Shown: positions 9,383 to 18,856 of the stretch, in pieces
Position numbering within the stretch: position 1 is the stretch's first letter
Layout: every line of letters begins with the position of its first letter
Assembly: GCA_030528155.1 (NCBI GenBank)
Contig: JAUMZL010000003.1
Span: 21,772-85,771, forward strand
Source: Aerococcus sp.
GTDB lineage: Bacteria; Bacillota; Bacilli; Lactobacillales; Aerococcaceae
Reading direction: 5' to 3'
Length of the DNA: 64,000 nt
Made by a program: the position numbers and the translations under genes
The notes under the pieces: model-generated
Told to the model about the DNA's origin: nothing
The model's input: the letters and a program-made list of their open reading frames with translations, nothing else
The model's database searches: none

Positions 9383-9411
9383 ATGATAGCAACTTCATTA
9401 TGAAATTGCAA
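9383..9411 (-). promoter_or_regulatory. Promoter of rpsB
   Basis: Minus strand: -35 TTGCAA at 9406-9411, 17-base spacer, -10 TATCAT at 9383-9388. The resulting leader is about 117 bases, long enough for S2 feedback control, though I cannot recognise a known S2 leader. The 9412-9595 stretch behind it holds no convincing gene. Confidence 0.8.
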
Positions 9412-9595
9412 CCCAAAAAATCAAACAGCCATTGAGCCGGAGTGGCCCTAAGTCAAGCCGACTAACCAACACCATATGAATAAAGGAGGCTTAGCTAAAA
9501 CATGCCCTCTAACCGTGTCCTAACCAAACATAGCCGCTATTTTGCAGCGATTATCACTGATTCACTCAAAAGATTTGAAGTAAAGCCAGCTTTAC

Positions 9596-12500
9596 CTAGA
9601 CAATCGTATCATTCATATCCAAGATGTAGCGCAGATCATCCATAGAGAGTTTTGGACTCTGCCTAATATCATCTTCGTTGAATAATTGATCGAAGAGGTG
9701 TCGTTTTTCTTCTTGAAGTTCACTGATTCGCTCTTCTATCGTGCCTTCGGTGATCATGCGATACACCTGCACATCATTCTTCTGACCGATTCGGTGCGCA
9801 CGCCCAATTGCCTGTTCTTCCACGGATGGATTCCACCACAAGTCATAAAGAAAGACGGTGTCTGCGCCAGTAAGGTTAATCCCCACTCCACCGGCGCGCA
9901 AGGAAATCAAGAAGATCTGCCGTTCCCCGCCATTAAAACGGTCCACTCGGTCTTGGCGCACCGCCTTTTTAGTTTCGCCGGTGATTGTGAAGTAAGGAAT
10001 ATCCTCGCTCTTGAGATAATTCCCGATGATACTCAACATAGAGGTAAATTGAGAAAAGATCAAGATGCGTTTGTTCGTACTCAAGGCTTGTTCTAATAAC
10101 GTCTTGAAATACTCAAATTTACCAGACGTCCCAGCAAACTCAGGATTAATCAAGCGCGGATGACAGCAAATCTGTCGCAACCGCGTGATGGCCGCTAACA
10201 TATCCATATGCAAACGCCCATTTTGTTGTTCACTGTCCGCTTTCAGATGATTTTGGATATCTGTTAGGTAAGCCAGATAAATGTTCTTCTGTTCCGCATC
10301 CAGTGTCGCGTAACGGTTGTAAACCAACTTGTCTGGCAATTCCAATGCCACATCCTGTTTCGTTCGCCGCAAGACAAATGGGCTCACGAGACGGCGAATA
10401 GCATCGATAGAAAGCTGGTTGTAGGTGCGTTTATCCGGCAATAAACCAGGCAGTACCATCTGCATTAGCGCCCAGAATTCTTGCAAATTGTTTTCCAATG
10501 GTGTCCCAGATAGCCCGAGACGCACAGTAGCTTGCTGCTGAATGACGGATTGATAAAGCGCCGTATTTTCATTTTTAAGCGCTTGTGCCTCATCCAAGAC
10601 TAAGATATCCATCGCCAATGCGTGGTAGGCGTCTTGGTCGTTGCGATAACTATTATAGGAAGAAATCCAGATGGCATTAGGATTTTCCTGTCGCAATCGA
10701 TCGCGCTCCTCAAAAGCCCCGTCGATCACAGCTACATCTAAATCAGGAGCAAAGCGTTGAATTTCATGATACCAGTTGTACAACACAGAAGCTGGTGCCA
10801 AGATCAAGACGTGCGATTTCGGATAGCGATCGAAGTAGTCCAATAAGAAAGCGATCGTTTGCACGGTCTTGCCTAGTCCCATCTCATCAGACAGCATCCC
10901 TCCTAAGTCATATTTTGCAAGCATATCCAACCATTGCACCGCATATTGTTGGTAATCTGCCAGTGTTGTCTTCAATCTGACATTGGTTTGGTAATCGGGG
11001 CGCGTGAAATGCGTCAAGTCATTGTAGAATTCTTGAAAATCCACTTGATCTCCCAATGCGTCGCCGTAGCGCAAACTTTGATAGACGGGAATGGCTTCTC
11101 CATTCTTCCAACCTTGACGGGAGTGGCGCAATTGCTGCAACATCCGATTTTGCTCTGGCGTGACTACGTGATTGACATTGATCACTTTGCCATCTTTGAG
11201 CTGAACATAATCTTCTTGGCGCTCGATCGCTTCAAGTAGGCGTTCAATCTCTTCTTCCTTCACATCATCAACGGCAAAATTAATCGTCAAGTAGCGATTT
11301 TCGTGTGTCTTTTCACTAGAAATGGCGGCAGTAGGTCCTCCCTCCTGCCAATTTTCAAGGGACTTGGCATAGGTCAGTTCCCATTCTTCTGGCAAGAAAT
11401 CGACCAACTCTTCCAAACGCTTCATTGCTTGATTGAAGGTGTGTTCATTCAGGCGATAGACATTATCGTGCAAATGAAAACCTAATTTTAACAGCAACTG
11501 TTCCGCTGCTAATTCCTGCGTCATTTCTCGCAACAAAATAGCATCCTCAGGCAGTCGATTCAGCAGGGGATCTTCGCTGACTACCCATTGGCCGTAATGA
11601 GCACTCAGTTGTACCTGCAACACTGCCCCTTTCACGTCAATGTGCGCGTGCATGGTGAGTGGTTCAATTGGTTCAGCAAAAGGCAAAGCTACCACATTTT
11701 TGATCAGCGCATGAGACATCATCAAGAAACCGAAGAGCGACATAAATTCAATCATATTTTCCTCATCAAAACTCAAGGTTTGCTCCTGAATCGCAAATTT
11801 ATCGCGCAGGAAGAGAAAGTCATCGAAATACTCATCCTCGGCATCAATGGGATAAAGCGCCCCATCCACAATTAAACAATGATAGTAACGATACCATTGT
11901 CCTGCTTCCGTCATGGCAATCAACCAATCGCCGTCTGCATTTCTTCCCACTTCAAATAGCGTTGGGCGCATCGCTTTACTTTTAACCGTGAGCGGTTGTA
12001 CTTGGTCATTGATGATGAATTGTAATAATGCCCCATCTTGATGTTGATAACGATCCACCAACGTCCAAAACATGCTCTCTGAGATGTAATAACGTTGCTG
12101 ATCCTGTTTCGTCTGTGGCAATTGCAAAGTAGAGGACAGAAATTGATTTCGGCGCAAATAGTGGTGTGCCAAATGTAACAGCAAGTCGTAATCTTCTGTG
12201 CTGAAAGCTTCCTTGACTAACCAATAGGTGTCGTGTTTTTGGTTATTGATCACATAAGCGCCCTGTTTCAATAAGGTCATAAAAAACTCACTGAGATCAG
12301 TGACATAATATAATTGATCCGCTCCGAGATGAATGCGTACGTAGAAGAGATGACGATCCGATAATTTGTATGGTTCCACTGCCTCATCGTGAATATCTAC
12401 CTGTACCTTGAGCGGGATCAATTGTGCGTGAGTGGTTTTCGCCGCTGCTATTTGTTTACGCTTCAAATAATCACGGTAAATAAAATCTACCCCCAGCGCC

Positions 12501-12814
12501 TCATCCGTCACATTTTCGGGATAACGAAAGAGCGGTTTTCTCGAAAATGCCATTGCACGCACGACATCATGTTCTCTTAAAAACAGCTCAACAGCAACGG
12601 TATGCTTACAGTATTGCTTACGCTGCCACATTTCACAATGACACACGTCTTCTTCTTTACCGGTACCATCTAGCATGACATGATATGTTTCGCCATCAGC
12701 GACCTCACAACGCCACACCTTATCCTCTTCATCGGGCACCACTTTCAGCACGCCATTGTTATTAACAAGTTGTCTGCCTTCTTCAATTAATTTGGTGGGA
12801 ATACTCCACTTCAT
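9596..12814 (-). CDS. SNF2-family helicase with SWIM zinc finger
   Basis: ATP-dependent DNA translocase of the Swi2/Snf2 class, 1072 residues. A SWIM zinc finger, CxCx8CxH, uses C58, C60, C69 and H71. A long bacterial SNF2-associated region follows, then the helicase core with Walker A DEMGLGKT, Walker B DEAQ, and the late motif QAIGRAHRIGQ near the C-terminus. The family is common in Firmicutes, but its exact role (repair or transcription recycling) is not settled by sequence. It has its own promoter at 12877-12906. A weak hairpin overlaps the stop codon. Confidence 0.93.
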   Translation of the reverse strand: MKWSIPTKLIEEGRQLVNNNGVLKVVPDEEDKVWRCEVADGETYHVMLDGTGKEEDVCHCEMWQRKQYCKHTVAVELFLREHDVVRAMAFSRKPLFRYPENVTDEALGVDFIYRDYLKRKQIAAAKTTHAQLIPLKVQVDIHDEAVEPYKLSDRHLFYVRIHLGADQLYYVTDLSEFFMTLLKQGAYVINNQKHDTYWLVKEAFSTEDYDLLLHLAHHYLRRNQFLSSTLQLPQTKQDQQRYYISESMFWTLVDRYQHQDGALLQFIINDQVQPLTVKSKAMRPTLFEVGRNADGDWLIAMTEAGQWYRYYHCLIVDGALYPIDAEDEYFDDFLFLRDKFAIQEQTLSFDEENMIEFMSLFGFLMMSHALIKNVVALPFAEPIEPLTMHAHIDVKGAVLQVQLSAHYGQWVVSEDPLLNRLPEDAILLREMTQELAAEQLLLKLGFHLHDNVYRLNEHTFNQAMKRLEELVDFLPEEWELTYAKSLENWQEGGPTAAISSEKTHENRYLTINFAVDDVKEEEIERLLEAIERQEDYVQLKDGKVINVNHVVTPEQNRMLQQLRHSRQGWKNGEAIPVYQSLRYGDALGDQVDFQEFYNDLTHFTRPDYQTNVRLKTTLADYQQYAVQWLDMLAKYDLGGMLSDEMGLGKTVQTIAFLLDYFDRYPKSHVLILAPASVLYNWYHEIQRFAPDLDVAVIDGAFEERDRLRQENPNAIWISSYNSYRNDQDAYHALAMDILVLDEAQALKNENTALYQSVIQQQATVRLGLSGTPLENNLQEFWALMQMVLPGLLPDKRTYNQLSIDAIRRLVSPFVLRRTKQDVALELPDKLVYNRYATLDAEQKNIYLAYLTDIQNHLKADSEQQNGRLHMDMLAAITRLRQICCHPRLINPEFAGTSGKFEYFKTLLEQALSTNKRILIFSQFTSMLSIIGNYLKSEDIPYFTITGETKKAVRQDRVDRFNGGERQIFLISLRAGGVGINLTGADTVFLYDLWWNPSVEEQAIGRAHRIGQKNDVQVYRMITEGTIEERISELQEEKRHLFDQLFNEDDIRQSPKLSMDDLRYILDMNDTIV

Positions 12815-12876
12815 GCCCTCACCTCGCCTTTGCTCGTAAATTGATTGGTCATTTGTGCTTAATTCGTCAATAACTA

Positions 12877-12906
12877 ATTATAGCACGATTTCACATTCTC
12901 TGATAA
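12877..12906 (-). promoter_or_regulatory. Promoter of the SNF2 helicase gene
   Basis: Minus strand: perfect -10 TATAAT at 12877-12882 and -35 TTATCA (4 of 6) at 12901-12906, spacer 18. Confidence 0.5.
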
Positions 12907-12980
12907 CCTTCGCTTCTACTTAAAAGGACTCTTGATAGCCGTTTCTACTGTCATTTTTTTAATAAGACACCTTTTCAAAC

Positions 12981-13006
12981 AAAAAACACGCTCAATGAAG
13001 AGCGTG
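12981..13006 (-). terminator. Terminator after plsC
   Basis: Seven-base stem CACGCTC (12987-12993) with its complement at 13000-13006, six-base loop, then six T on the minus strand. Confidence 0.85.
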
Positions 13007-13050
13007 CAAACTTATCGATTAGTTACCGATTTTACAGGGACTAGTGCATT

Positions 13051-13725
13051 TTATCGCTTCTGTTTCTTGGCGTCACGTTTGGCGCGCGCCGCTTCAACGT
13101 CATAGTGATAAGTCGGATCAATCTGATGATCCAATTGCTCAAAAGCGTTGGCAATCTGTTGGTCGATCATTTTGATATCCTCATCATTCAATCGCTTCTT
13201 ATCCGGCAAATGAATAGGTTTGCCAATACCCACCTTGATACGGTGTGAAGGGCGGCGTGAAAAAATCCCCCTAAAAGTCAAAGGGCCTTGATACGCCACT
13301 GGTAAAAGATCTACATTACCTAATTTCGCGACAGTCGCTGCTCCCGATTTAATTTCAGTGGAGTAGCGTGAACCTGTGGGAAAAATTCCAATATGACATT
13401 GGCCTTTGCGCAATTCATTGGTCATTGTTTTCATTGGCTTGCGTCCAGGGTTGTCACGGTCAACTGGAATAGCCCCCGCAGCATTTTCCAACAGATAGCC
13501 GATTAATCGATTATTGAACAATTCCTGCTTAGCAAGGAAGCGAATACCAGGATAGCGGAAGTGAACTGAAATCATCATCGGATCCATCCATGATCGATGC
13601 GGTGCGATGATCACGTATTGTTTATTCGGATCAAATTCAGGATCGATAATCACCTGCTGCTTACCATTAAATACAGGAAAAATAAAATACTTTAATAGCC
13701 AAGTTACCAAACGATAACCCCACAT
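13051..13725 (-). CDS. plsC: 1-acyl-sn-glycerol-3-phosphate acyltransferase (PlsC family)
   Basis: Adds the second acyl chain to lysophosphatidic acid at the membrane, supplying phosphatidic acid for CdsA. The 224-residue protein has the catalytic HX4D box HRSWMD and the acceptor-binding FPTGSR, where many relatives have FPEGTR. The frame is open upstream to 14055, but that part is antisense-like junk over the ABC gene. The ATG at 13725 has AAAGGAG seven bases before it and the typical MWGYRL-like start. The tail is very basic (KRDAKKQKR). It has its own promoter and terminator. Confidence 0.92.
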   Translation of the reverse strand: MWGYRLVTWLLKYFIFPVFNGKQQVIIDPEFDPNKQYVIIAPHRSWMDPMMISVHFRYPGIRFLAKQELFNNRLIGYLLENAAGAIPVDRDNPGRKPMKTMTNELRKGQCHIGIFPTGSRYSTEIKSGAATVAKLGNVDLLPVAYQGPLTFRGIFSRRPSHRIKVGIGKPIHLPDKKRLNDEDIKMIDQQIANAFEQLDHQIDPTYHYDVEAARAKRDAKKQKR

Positions 13726-13788
13726 AAGCAAACTCCTTTGTTTCGTGAATTCTCTGCGCTCTAAAAAGTATCTGCGAGCACAATTGCC

Positions 13789-13817
13789 ATTATACCTTAT
13801 TTTTATTGACCTGAAGA
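13789..13817 (-). promoter_or_regulatory. Promoter of plsC
   Basis: Minus strand: perfect -10 TATAAT at 13789-13794; the -35 TCTTCA at 13812-13817 is poor, spacer 17. Confidence 0.5.
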
Positions 13818-13851
13818 GGGCTTTTTTAGCACCTATCCTCTCGAAATCAAC

Positions 13852-13884
13852 AAAAACCGCCAACACTCCAATAGCATTAGCGGT
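13852..13884 (-). terminator. Terminator after the YheH-type ABC gene
   Basis: Stem ACCGCCAA (13856-13863) with 13877-13884, including one G-U pair, then T5 on the minus strand. Confidence 0.75.
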
Positions 13885-13927
13885 CAGTCGATCATCAGTC
13901 TTTAGTTTCCTGTTGATAAGATTGTAA

Positions 13928-15685
13928 TTAATACATGTCGTAATAATAGCCCTTTTGATCAATGAGCTCATCGTGCGTGCCCGATTCAATAATATGCCCC
14001 TGGCGCAACACATAAATACGATCGGCGTCCTTAATCGTTGAGAGACGGTGCGCAATGATGATCGTCGTCCGTCCGCGCCGCATATTTTTTAATCCGGATT
14101 GAATCAACTGTTCCGTTTCCGTATCAATGTTAGCCGTTGCTTCGTCGAGAATCAAGATCTTGGGCTCCCTAAGAATGGTGCGTGCAAAACTAAGCAGCTG
14201 TTTTTCTCCTGTTGAGAAAGCTTTGCCCCCTTCAATCACTTCGGCCTCATATTTGCCATCGAGATCTTCAATAAACTGATTAGCATGGACGAAATGTGCA
14301 GCTTCGGCGACTTCTTCCGGTTGATATGATCCATGTAAGCGAATATTACTCATCACATCACCATAAAACATAAAGCTATCTTGTAAGACAAGACCGATTT
14401 GTTGCCTTAAATTACTCATCTCGATATCACGCAGATCTTGATCATCGATGGTGATAGCCCCACTGTGATACTCATAAAAGCGCATCAATACATTGATGAT
14501 AGAGCTTTTTCCAGAACCGGTTTGTCCGACAAAAGCAATCGTTTCACCAGGATTCGCGACAACATTAATGTTATGCAAAACATCCTCTTTGCCATCGTAG
14601 GAAAAGTTCAAGTTCTTGATTTCGACTTTTCCTTGGGTGATCCTCCCTTCTGCATCAGGATGGGATGTTGGGGCAAGGGAGGCTGTTTGCTTAAGTAGCT
14701 CCCCAACGCGAGATCCGGAAACGAGCCCGTCTTGATAGACGCTCAAACTGTCCATCATATCGCCGATGGGAGAGAAAAAGGAACGTGAATAAGAAACAAA
14801 GGCGTAGAGAATCCCAACGTCGAAGACTTGCCCATCCAGCACACGCACCCCAAACAACCCCAGCACAATCACTAAGGCGATTGTCTCCAATAAGTTTACA
14901 GCTGGCATTAACAATAGTGCGTTCATCGCAAACATGCGCTTGCGCCATTTCACATAGGCTTGATTGACCTCATCAAATTCCTGTTGCATGCGATGTTGCT
15001 GATGGAATTGCTGAATGATAGCCATCCCACTGATCCCCTCGCTCAATTTTACATTTAAACGGCTCAGTGCTTGTCGCATGTTGCCATACACCACGGTACT
15101 GTAGCGCTGATAGACATACACTAGCAGAATCAAGATAGGGACAAATCCCATGAAGGCCCAAGCAAGTGGTCGATACAGGGCAAACATCGCTACGGCAATG
15201 GCCCCAACCATCGTGACATTTTCTACGGCAATTTGAAACACCCGCCAGAATTCCTTGATGGTTTCCGTATCATTGGTCACCCGAGAAACCACCGTTCCAT
15301 TGGGCACCTGATCGAAAAAGCGCAATCCAAACCGTGTAGTCTGGGTGTAGAGCCGATCGCGCATCGTTTTTACCGACTTCTCACTCGCCAATGAAAAGGC
15401 ATAGGTTCGATAATAGAAAACAATAACATCAACGAATGTCAGCCCTAAATAGAGAGCAGCGGTTATGGGTGTCGCCTGAAATTGAAATTGTCCGCTAGTC
15501 AGTTGCCGATCAATATACTGCTGAACAACCACTGGGCGCAATGCAATAACAGCTGAGTCAATAATCGTGCCCATAAACGCCAGTAGAAACAGCCGCCAAT
15601 ACGGTTTTGCGAAGGAGAAGAGTAATTTTAGAATGGTGAGTTGTTCACGAAAAGAAAAGTGAACTTGCTTATTGGGTTGACTCAT
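13928..15685 (-). CDS. yheH: Heterodimeric ABC multidrug exporter, catalytic half (YheH/BmrD type)
   Basis: Membrane exporter half of 585 residues: six membrane helices, then an ATPase domain. Walker A is GQTGSGKSS and the Walker B end is LILDEATANID, with the catalytic Glu intact. The ABC signature is the unusual STGEKQ rather than LSGGQ. In heterodimeric exporters such a half supplies the good Walker B and the partner supplies the good signature, which fits the upstream gene. The ATG at 15685 follows the partner's TAA by one base, with GGGAG before it; the longer open frame overlaps the partner. Confidence 0.93.
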   Translation of the reverse strand: MSQPNKQVHFSFREQLTILKLLFSFAKPYWRLFLLAFMGTIIDSAVIALRPVVVQQYIDRQLTSGQFQFQATPITAALYLGLTFVDVIVFYYRTYAFSLASEKSVKTMRDRLYTQTTRFGLRFFDQVPNGTVVSRVTNDTETIKEFWRVFQIAVENVTMVGAIAVAMFALYRPLAWAFMGFVPILILLVYVYQRYSTVVYGNMRQALSRLNVKLSEGISGMAIIQQFHQQHRMQQEFDEVNQAYVKWRKRMFAMNALLLMPAVNLLETIALVIVLGLFGVRVLDGQVFDVGILYAFVSYSRSFFSPIGDMMDSLSVYQDGLVSGSRVGELLKQTASLAPTSHPDAEGRITQGKVEIKNLNFSYDGKEDVLHNINVVANPGETIAFVGQTGSGKSSIINVLMRFYEYHSGAITIDDQDLRDIEMSNLRQQIGLVLQDSFMFYGDVMSNIRLHGSYQPEEVAEAAHFVHANQFIEDLDGKYEAEVIEGGKAFSTGEKQLLSFARTILREPKILILDEATANIDTETEQLIQSGLKNMRRGRTTIIIAHRLSTIKDADRIYVLRQGHIIESGTHDELIDQKGYYYDMY

Positions 15686-15686
15686 C

Positions 15687-17441
15687 TTATTCACTCCCTT
15701 CTGCCATATGGGCTTCCAATTGTTGTTCTTCATACATCCAGCGATACCAGCCGTCTTTCGCCAACAATTCATCGTGCTGACCACGCTCAATGATTCGCCC
15801 ATCATCGAGTACCAAAATCTTATCAGCATGCATAATGGCACTCAATCGATGCGCAGCAATCAACGTCGTACGTCCTTCGCGAATTTTTGCGAGGTTCTTC
15901 AAGATAATGGCTTCGGTTTTGGCATCTACCGCCGAGAGTGAGTCATCGAGAATCAGGATTTCCGGATCGAGTGCCAAAGCACGTGCAATCGCAATCCGTT
16001 GCTTTTGCCCTCCAGATAAGGAGACCCCCCGTTCTCCTACTGCCGTATCATACCCAGCCTCAAAATTCATAATGTCTTCATGAACTGCGGCTAGGCGAGC
16101 ATAGTAGTCAACTTCTTCATCCGTCAAGTTGGGTTTCCCAAAGCGAATGTTATCTCGGATCGATGCTGAAAATAAGAAATTATCCTGTGGCACATAGCCT
16201 ATATTTTCAGCGAGCGTTTCTGGGGCATAGGTACCGATCAAGTGTCCATCGTAAGCAATGGTTCCCTCATAATGATCGTATTCACGCATCAAGAGCTTGA
16301 AGATGGTACTCTTGCTGGCACCGGTACGCCCGGCAATCCCGATGAGTTGTCCACTAGCAACATGGAAGTGTACATCGGTCAATTCCTCCTCATCCCCATC
16401 TGGATAAGTAAAGTGGTCGACGTTGAAGTCAATATTACCGGACAGTGGTGTCGTGAGCGGTTGAAGTGGCCATTCAATATGACTCTCCTCATTTAAGATT
16501 TTCTCCACCCGGTCGTAAGCCGCGTCGCCTCGTTCCAGCGTATTGATCAGCCGCCCGGTCGCAATTAATGGCCAAGTCATCATCCCGAGATAGCTAAAGA
16601 AGGACACCAATTGTCCGATAGTCATCTCACCCGAACGAATAAATAGCGTTCCGAAAATAATCGTCAATACATAAGTCACCCCAGTAATTGTATCGATCAT
16701 CGGCACATAACCAGCGTCTGCCCGATAAACGCGTTCATTGGTTTTCACCACGTGCTCTGTGGCAGCATAGAAATCTTCCGCTGTTTCTTGTTCTTCACCA
16801 AAAGCTTTAATCACTTTGATGCCTGCCACACTCTCCTGCACTTGATTATTCATCTTGGAGAAGGCATCGAGCGCCAGGCTATAGCGCTCATTGACTAATT
16901 TCCCGAGATATTGCGCACCGATCACCAATAGCGGTAAGGGAATGATGGTCAGCAGAGTAAGCTTCCAATTCACTAGCACTAACATGCTAAAGAGCGTCAT
17001 CCCACCTTGCGAAATCGCGTCGGTCAAGGATAGAATCCCTCCACCAGCCACAAAGCGCAAGGCTGCCAAGTCATTAGTGGCATGCGCCATCAAGTCCCCC
17101 GTACGATATTGGTGGTAGAATTCAGCGTCCATTTTGGTGAAATGATCGTACAGGCGATTGCGCATGATCGATTCCAATAACGTTGAATTCCCAAAAATCA
17201 TCGTGCGCCAGCCATAACGCAACGCATACATGATGAGCGCCATCAGGAGAATGGCCCCCACCTGGCGAATAAGGTAGTCTTGTGTGAGATCGCCAGCAAC
17301 GATTTTATCCGTCATCTGCCCCACAATCAGTGGAATAATCGCATTGAACACGGCTGTCAGTAATAATGCCACGACCCCCACCAGATAAGTCTTCCAACGC
17401 AATTTGAAAAACCATCCTAATTTTCTGAAGATAGAAAACAT
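15687..17441 (-). CDS. yheI: Heterodimeric ABC multidrug exporter, degenerate half (YheI/BmrC type)
   Basis: Partner of the downstream gene, 584 residues, with six membrane helices plus an ATPase domain. Signature LSGGQKQ is canonical, but Walker B ends in DD (LILDDSLSAVD), so the catalytic Glu is missing. Walker A reads GRTGASKST, with Ser in place of the Gly before Lys. The missing Glu is normal for this half of the family; the Ser is less usual. The start MFSIFRKLGWFF matches Bacillus BmrC as I remember it, so I choose the ATG at 17441, which has AAAGGGG six bases before it. An in-frame ATG at 17462 is the alternative. Substrates are unknown. Confidence 0.92.
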   Translation of the reverse strand: MFSIFRKLGWFFKLRWKTYLVGVVALLLTAVFNAIIPLIVGQMTDKIVAGDLTQDYLIRQVGAILLMALIMYALRYGWRTMIFGNSTLLESIMRNRLYDHFTKMDAEFYHQYRTGDLMAHATNDLAALRFVAGGGILSLTDAISQGGMTLFSMLVLVNWKLTLLTIIPLPLLVIGAQYLGKLVNERYSLALDAFSKMNNQVQESVAGIKVIKAFGEEQETAEDFYAATEHVVKTNERVYRADAGYVPMIDTITGVTYVLTIIFGTLFIRSGEMTIGQLVSFFSYLGMMTWPLIATGRLINTLERGDAAYDRVEKILNEESHIEWPLQPLTTPLSGNIDFNVDHFTYPDGDEEELTDVHFHVASGQLIGIAGRTGASKSTIFKLLMREYDHYEGTIAYDGHLIGTYAPETLAENIGYVPQDNFLFSASIRDNIRFGKPNLTDEEVDYYARLAAVHEDIMNFEAGYDTAVGERGVSLSGGQKQRIAIARALALDPEILILDDSLSAVDAKTEAIILKNLAKIREGRTTLIAAHRLSAIMHADKILVLDDGRIIERGQHDELLAKDGWYRWMYEEQQLEAHMAEGSE

Positions 17442-17476
17442 AGTCGTCCCCTTTCCTTTCATTCGTTTTCCCCGAT

Positions 17477-17501
17477 AAAAAAAGCCGGTTAACTAACCAG
17501 C
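17477..17501 (-). terminator. Terminator between yneF and yheI
   Basis: Seven-base stem (17484-17490 with 17495-17501) followed on the minus strand by seven T. It ends the yneF transcript or attenuates the ABC operon. Upstream, at 17543-17569, is a separate perfect seven-base inverted repeat (AGCACTC) without a T run. Confidence 0.75.
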
Positions 17502-17625
17502 CTTTCCTTTTGTATCCATTTTATAACCTCTCCAGTCAACGCTAGCACTCCATGTGATTGAGCGAGTGCTTAGACCATTGGCGCGCGTTATGATGACTCT
17601 TGAGGCAGTGTATGAGTATTCCCTG

Positions 17626-17847
17626 TTATTTCTTGTTAACCGCCTTCATGGAATGAACGATCTGTTGGATGCGTTTTTCCGAAGGTTTTTGCCCCATTTG
17701 TTGGAACATCACCCGAATCATATCCTCAGAGATAGGTGGGTTTTGTTGGAAATAATTCATCATGTATTTGCGTGCGATAAAGAAGCCTAAAACCATACCA
17801 ACGAGTAAGGCTAAAATAGCAATAATAATCCATGCTCCTGTTGACAT
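17626..17847 (-). CDS. yneF: YneF family (UPF0154) small membrane protein
   Basis: 73 residues: one N-terminal membrane helix (IIIAILALLVGMVLGFFIA) and the family-typical cytoplasmic tail RKYMMNYFQQNPPISEDMI, with FQQMGQKPSEKR. Widely conserved in Firmicutes; function unknown. AAAGGAG precedes the ATG. It has its own near-consensus promoter and a terminator. Confidence 0.9.
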   Translation of the reverse strand: MSTGAWIIIAILALLVGMVLGFFIARKYMMNYFQQNPPISEDMIRVMFQQMGQKPSEKRIQQIVHSMKAVNKK

Positions 17848-17886
17848 CAGACACGCTCCTTTCTAACTTATAGATTCACGTGTTTA

Positions 17887-17919
17887 ATTTTACTAAAAAT
17901 TAAAGGTTTTGCCAACCTT
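17887..17919 (-). promoter_or_regulatory. Promoter of yneF, overlapping a weak terminator
   Basis: Minus strand: -35 TTGGCA at 17910-17915, spacer 17, -10 TAAAAT at 17887-17892. The same bases hold a six-base stem (17903-17908 with 17914-17919) followed by T5, a plausible weak terminator for the RluD-family gene. The two functions share sequence. Confidence 0.6.
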
Positions 17920-17929
17920 ACCCAAAGAC

Positions 17930-18856
17930 TTATTCCAGATTTTCTAAAATTCTTTGGAAGTGGTTAGGGAGTGGCACCGAAAAATGCAAGTCTTCCCCAC
18001 TTATAGGATGCTCAAGGCGAAGGGTTTGGGCATGCAACAACTGGCCGGTTTTACTGAAGAAACGGCCCTTGTAGTTAGGCGCATACAAAGGATCATCGGC
18101 AATGGGATGGTTAACGAAGGCCGTGTGCACGCGGATTTGATGGGTACGCCCCGTCTCTAATTCAAAATCAACCAGGGTATAGCCGTCATACCAAGCGACG
18201 CGTTTAAAATGCGTGACTGCCCGCTGCCCATCAGCTAAAACCATAAACCGCGTGCGATGATTAGGATCACGTCCGATCGGCGCATCGATTACCCCTTCAT
18301 CGTCCTCCCATTCACCATAACATAATCCGCGATAACCTCTATGAATCGCGTGAGATTGGAACTGATGAACTAATGCTTGGTAAGCGCGCGCCGTTTTAGC
18401 GACAACCATTAAGCCACTCGTGTCCTTATCTAAACGATGCACAATGCCTGGGCGATACCACGCCGATCCCTCTGGCAAGGTAAAGCTGTTTTGGTGCGCA
18501 TAAGCCACCAAGCGATTCACCAAAGTTCCATTTTGATGGCCTTCAGCAGGATGCACGACGAGTCCCTGAGGTTTATTGATCACCATAATGTCTTCATCTT
18601 CATAAACGACAGCAAGTGGCTTAGCCTCTGGGATCACCTGTTTTTCTTCTTCAGTTGTAACAGGCGAATCGATGTCAACCACATCGCCCATAGCAAGCGG
18701 ATAACTCGGCTTGACGAGCTGTTCATTCACTGTGATCCATCCCTCTTTGATGCCCTTTTTGAGTTGTGAGCGAGAGTAGCCTGTAGTTTGCTCCACTAGC
18801 CACTGATCCAAGCGCTGATTGCCTATCGATTCTGTCACTCTCAATGTCTCTCTCAT
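17930..18856 (-). CDS. RluD-family 23S rRNA pseudouridine synthase
   Basis: Converts uridine to pseudouridine in rRNA. The 308-residue protein has an N-terminal S4 RNA-binding domain (about 14-70), the catalytic motif HRLDKDTSGLMVVAKT with the Asp near residue 141, and GRTHQIRVH near 245. It looks like YlyB of Bacillus, which also sits beside lspA. The start overlaps the lspA stop by four bases (ATGA), so translation is coupled. The exact rRNA target cannot be read from sequence. Confidence 0.93.
   Translation of the reverse strand: MRETLRVTESIGNQRLDQWLVEQTTGYSRSQLKKGIKEGWITVNEQLVKPSYPLAMGDVVDIDSPVTTEEEKQVIPEAKPLAVVYEDEDIMVINKPQGLVVHPAEGHQNGTLVNRLVAYAHQNSFTLPEGSAWYRPGIVHRLDKDTSGLMVVAKTARAYQALVHQFQSHAIHRGYRGLCYGEWEDDEGVIDAPIGRDPNHRTRFMVLADGQRAVTHFKRVAWYDGYTLVDFELETGRTHQIRVHTAFVNHPIADDPLYAPNYKGRFFSKTGQLLHAQTLRLEHPISGEDLHFSVPLPNHFQRILENLE

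Noticed and set aside
9502-9642. 46-codon plus-strand frame with GGAGG upstream
   Set aside because: The spacing to the ribosome site is 12 bases and most of it is antisense to the end of the SNF2 helicase gene.
12006-12224. 72-residue minus frame inside the SNF2 helicase gene
   Set aside because: It is an out-of-frame shadow of the long, clearly coding helicase frame.
13726-14055. N-terminal extension of plsC
   Set aside because: It overlaps the ABC gene, a terminator and the plsC promoter, and has no acyltransferase similarity.
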